Shown one piece after another: positions 61,501 to 64,000 of a DNA stretch of 64,000 bases. The stretch covers positions 42,736,084 to 42,800,083 of the forward strand of contig OZ024863.1 in NCBI GenBank assembly GCA_964017155.1, in the 5' to 3' direction. The notes below the pieces were generated by a model. The model was not told where the DNA came from and ran no database searches. It worked only from the letters and a program-made list of their open reading frames with translations. The first letter of the stretch is position 1; every line of letters starts with the position of its first letter. A program made the translations under genes and the position numbers. The stretch is from Oasisia sp. SBJ-2009 (lineage: Eukaryota; Annelida; Polychaeta; Sabellida; Siboglinidae).

Positions 61501-62323
61501 AGAACTCCTCGCTGCGGATGTCGTACCGCTTGATGAGGTCGAGTATGAGCTCCAGCACAAACTGGATGTGATCGTCGTGGTGGTTGAGCAAAACGTTCAA
61601 CTCTCGGTTGAGCCACGGAACGAGGCGATGCGTGCTTGCCGGGTTGCGCGAGAAGAACGCCGCCGAGATGTCTCGATATCGCGGCGGACGTCCGTCAGTC
61701 GGCACCAGTTCCTTCACTCTCATTCCGGTTGCGTAGACCCGCTGACGGAACTCGGACGTCGCCGCCTGTCCAGTCCGACCAAACGGGCCACGCATCGTGG
61801 CGCGTGAAGGCCGCTGCAGCAGCATGCGGTGGTGATGTTCTTGTGCCTGCCGCCGCTGTGTCCCGGGCATCAGCGTTGTCCGATAGCGGAATCTACGACT
61901 GGCATCCGAGGTCAATTCGTCAGACCGTAGGTAGTACTGGTCGTAGTCCTCGATGGATCGCACGTTGTGAATGATGCTCTTGAACGGCTGCTTGCATAGC
62001 GGACAGACGGCCTTGACCTTGGACCACTCGAGTAGGCACACAAAGCAGAATGTGTGGAAGCAGCTGTCGGTAAACGACTTGTTCTCGAGCTGACCAAGAC
62101 ATATTGAGCAGTTGTTGTTGGGGGACGAATCCGCAGATGAACTGCCGGCATCTTGTGTCGTCCCAGTTGTGCCTTTAGACGCATCAGCCGCAGCATCCGT
62201 TGATTCCCCCACTGCCGTCTGCTTGTCATTGTCTTTAGATGCAAGCAGTCTGGCAGACTTTCTCTTCTTAGGGACAACCAATTCGGCTCTGTCCCCGTCA
62301 CTTGGCTTTGGACGTTTCTTCAT
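58532..62323 (-). CDS. TOPORS: TOPORS-type RING E3 ubiquitin/SUMO ligase, single coding exon
   Basis: A 1263-aa open frame without introns (human TOPORS is ~1045 aa, mostly in one exon). A C3HC4 RING is complete: C72, C75, C88, H90, C93, C96, C107, C110. It is followed by the TOPORS-typical block RRFRYRTT near residues 143-150, then RYRDISAAFFSRNPA and HRLVPWLNREL, and RTEHFVHEFYSFARAP with DQNAAYDN. The middle holds an Arg/Ser-rich region of RS, RD and RH repeats. Several hydrophobic-acidic SUMO-interacting-like motifs are visible (VIMVSP, VEIVAVE, ICLSSDSD, IEVVDTG, CISITDDEDDD). The tail is acidic and ends EFAELYLENMLDMNK. TOPORS binds topoisomerase I and p53 and acts in the nucleus and at centrosomes. 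A good acceptor-like tract directly precedes the ATG, and the frame is open for at least 30 nt upstream, so an upstream exon is possible. Confidence 0.95.
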   Translation of the reverse strand: MKKRPKPSDGDRAELVVPKKRKSARLLASKDNDKQTAVGESTDAAADASKGTTGTTQDAGSSSADSSPNNNCSICLGQLENKSFTDSCFHTFCFVCLLEWSKVKAVCPLCKQPFKSIIHNVRSIEDYDQYYLRSDELTSDASRRFRYRTTLMPGTQRRQAQEHHHRMLLQRPSRATMRGPFGRTGQAATSEFRQRVYATGMRVKELVPTDGRPPRYRDISAAFFSRNPASTHRLVPWLNRELNVLLNHHDDHIQFVLELILDLIKRYDIRSEEFFQHIQPFTGRRTEHFVHEFYSFARAPYDIVAYDQNAAYDNVDLPVHEIESDDNDDDNDDDSDVIMVSPPPGESIDSVDMGLMSLTPLLDRVRNFLGTFSQHADTAHTGWDTPIPGTSQSWSPQYTATRPEDPIDITDSTTRQTTNGTPVSSAASDVEIVAVEKAWECRTPICLSSDSDCGVTVPTQYREKRHRRDPHRRSRSLSSTRSGRTGHSLRRRRSRSSSRTRMRDVRNRDRHHRRHLESSRRRTRSAERRDRRRDRDRSSSSRRRHRDSHRERYRIDVHGRSHRSSGRHSERRSKSRSHIYVDSDSSHSSHRHKRRHKDRHDRGDRRDRRCRDDDEILVTRVHPPYKRTMDGDASNDISNDRHYKKHPTGHKHSKLENKTSDSGKLYAKVKKESVATTVLKSVVAQPCGDGENVFVPVAIREEPKNDGYADYQEPSTSDARNTVTREETCPVDKHQQPGTSVRNEIVGEVDKNQVSDAQPSTSELVSHKESPATDKIAETEQSTEPGDVNDDAANCTDVRNIDRENGNQMVPLRETERDALQAVDMSAMSMSSEMASNDDRADIGSDGSSPVDVESIDPPMSSSYPHVNTATKCLSVSDDEDIEVVDTGSGNDGSVMGQSYAGGQIEVTSGSSTSSYCNSNDSSSGKDHLSIDITSPDKENQSVGSSTEQCISITDDEDDDGQNSSTKTSRINAGSSSVCQRVVSVSDDDNSASRNIQSDTTENDDFCMSSDEEKMAEARHQLRQLTAALAANGSTSDGGTTSTGLVEKLKHLLPKKRHKTEQSATGSNREGNPTDTPPKQYPSVVGDDDVLNMIKGAGDGSGVQSSDTHNQKTMKAEHSTNEIIHETRPLGKSLQQCSSVTENDKVLPLVLLSDKRRRSNTRHGDSSEVVGHVKEPPPTVLMNGSVQTNKSGIANKPADTNSNFEQLSNLGVAGEINRANSEHVKVSGTRETDEIPLEDATTDDDDDDEFAELYLENMLDMNK

Positions 62324-62759
62324 CTTTAAACAGAAACAAACAAACCTGTTACCATTACATATTTACAAGCATATGAACATTGCCCATTTTAGATTATTTT
62401 CAACAGACCCACCATCAGAATCAGTATTCCTGTTAGCTTGATGTTCTGGAAACATCTGTGCTTTCAAGAAATGAACAGTTTACTGTTTAAACACTAAGGC
62501 TTGATCTCATTCATTTGACAATTCCCATCACCGGAAATTATTACAGATAGAAAGATGCATGTCTAAAACATATTTTAGTAAGTATATGCATCACCCAGGC
62601 TAGGACTATGGTCGATCTATCATATAGGCTAAATAAAAAATGGGAGAATTATTATATTCAATAATCAGTTATTGAGCAGACAAATTATGTTTTAAAATGG
62701 GTAATAATTATGTTAATGCAATCATTTGTTTGAATCATTGCAGAGTAGATTTTACGGAA

Positions 62760-63072
62760 GATTGAGAATTTTGCAAACATGCTAAAAAAATTAATGGGAC
62801 ATCTTTTAGTTACTAAAGGGCAAACAACACCTAGCACCTACTATTAATGTAATCCAAATCAAATTAACAATGTAGTAGAAGTTGAACGAGATTTTTTATA
62901 ACAAGGCGAAATAATTCAGAACAATCTACTTCGCCTTGTTATAAAATGTTCTCTTTCAACTTTGCTACATTGTTAATTTAATTTTTATTACATCAATAGT
63001 AGGTGTTTTTTGGCCTTTAATAACTGAAAGAAGTCCCATTAATTGTGTTGGCATGTTTGCAGTAGTGTTTAA
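62760..63072. mobile_element. Foldback (long inverted repeat) element
   Basis: Arms of ~140 bp with a loop of about 14 bp at 62915-62928. ACAAGGCGAAATAATTC faces TCTACTTCGCCTTGT at the centre, and AACATGCTAAAAAAATTAAT faces ATTAATTGTGTTGGCATGTT at the outside. Arm identity looks high but not perfect, and no coding frame is present. Confidence 0.8.
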
Positions 63073-63749
63073 TCTTTTTGTATGGTTAAACAATGTTTCT
63101 ATTAAATTATATTGGGTGTTTATTTACTTTATATGTGTTAGCTTTCTTTTATGCTAACCATGTTATAAATGTTAGGTTAATTAAAACTTATGTATAAAAA
63201 TGGCTAGAGAAAATCTCGTTTGGCTAAAGAAATGTCTGACCTTTAGCCAAATTGGCTAAAGAGATGATAGGCCCAGCAGTAGCCTAGCATAACTATATGT
63301 ACATCTTTATAACAACATGTAAGTCTCAAAAAGGCATGGCATAATTTAAAGGTCAGCACAATTATTGCTGGCACTAAAACCAATAAAGGTTTGATTTAGG
63401 TGTCTAAGTCTACACTTCTAAAGTCAACATTTGATTGAAAATTAAGCAAAATAAACAGGACAAAGAAATTGGGTACTTGTGTACAAATCAGATGTGTCTA
63501 AATTTTCCCATTATCACTGTATCTACATTTGACACTTCATTTCATTAGTTCAATCATTTTGAGATCGAAATTTATGCAAAGTATTACAATTCGCAAGCAC
63601 AGCGGCCATTCATTACCGTGTAGTGCTCTTGGAATGAGAGATAAAAAAATTGTTTGTCGCCCACGCCATCTTTTTGGCCTCATTGTGATAGGGGCTCTGT
63701 AATTGCCAGAATAGGTTAGAATTGACTTAAAACATATCTATTTTTAATC

Positions 63750-63875
63750 TATATGCTCAGGTCTCAGATGGTGTCCTCCAAACAGCCCAAACTTGGACTA
63801 ACTCATGAATGGGATCTTTGATTTCCCCTTTTTGATTTTAATATCTCTTCCGAAAGACACAGGCAAATGTTTCGT
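63750..63875 (-). repeat. Partial SINE, family 2
   Basis: Contains CCAAACAGCCCAAACTTGG and TCTTCCGAAAGACACAGGCA, matching the tail and body of 45148-45450 in inverse orientation. The rest of 63073-64000 shows nothing recognisable. Confidence 0.6.
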
Positions 63876-64000
63876 GTAAAAGTAATATAGCATCACTAAA
63901 AAGTGGTATAATTTTACTCATCTGTTAGTACTTAGCAATAAAATATATAGCATAAGGGGATTTGTGAGCGATAGAATGAGGTATAAAAATGGCAGCTTTG

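Overview
The window is a stretch of animal nuclear genome. It has GT-AG introns of roughly 0.2 to 3 kb, AT-rich non-coding DNA, tRNA-derived SINEs, LINE tails, hAT and Mutator-type DNA transposon remnants and many tandem repeats. An invertebrate is likely. Tandem repeats built from exon/intron junctions recall the 'mirage' minisatellites I remember being described in amphioxus, so a cephalochordate is my leading but unproven guess.

Layout. (1) 1-2559: upstream DNA with a SINE head, a LINE tail and a GTGACA repeat. (2) 2560-28062, plus strand: a complete MTR4/MTREX-type nuclear-exosome RNA helicase gene. I could assemble 26 exons with consistent phases (3114 nt, 1037 aa). (3) 28063-29685: a tail-to-tail spacer with a poly(A) signal and a 31-bp minisatellite. 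(4) 29686-54494, minus strand: a complete ERCC6L2-type SNF2 ATPase gene, 27 exons (4572 nt, 1523 aa). (5) 56332-57307, plus strand: a short two-exon gene, probably the N-terminal part of a Mutator-like transposase-derived protein. (6) 58532-62323, minus strand: a 1263-aa single-exon TOPORS-type RING E3 ligase. (7) 62324-64000: non-coding DNA with a large foldback repeat and a SINE fragment.

The three conserved genes all act in nuclear nucleic-acid maintenance: RNA surveillance (MTR4), DNA-damage-linked SNF2 remodelling (ERCC6L2) and a SUMO/ubiquitin ligase (TOPORS). Nothing in the sequence shows that they work as one module.

The most striking signal lies inside the MTR4 gene. At four 3' splice junctions (exons 7, 15, 19 and 24), and probably at one 5' junction (after exon 16), the flanking intron holds a tandem array whose unit copies the end of the intron plus the start of the adjoining exon. 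This places rows of decoy splice sites beside the real one: 11 decoys at exon 15 with a 64-bp period, 18 at exon 19 with a 34-bp period. The neighbouring ERCC6L2 gene, with 26 introns, shows none. Other notable items are a 1113-bp hAT deletion derivative with a perfect 8-bp target duplication, a LINE tail split by a foldback-containing insertion with a 17-bp flanking repeat, several long-arm foldback elements, and a SINE ending about 20 bp before an MTR4 splice acceptor.
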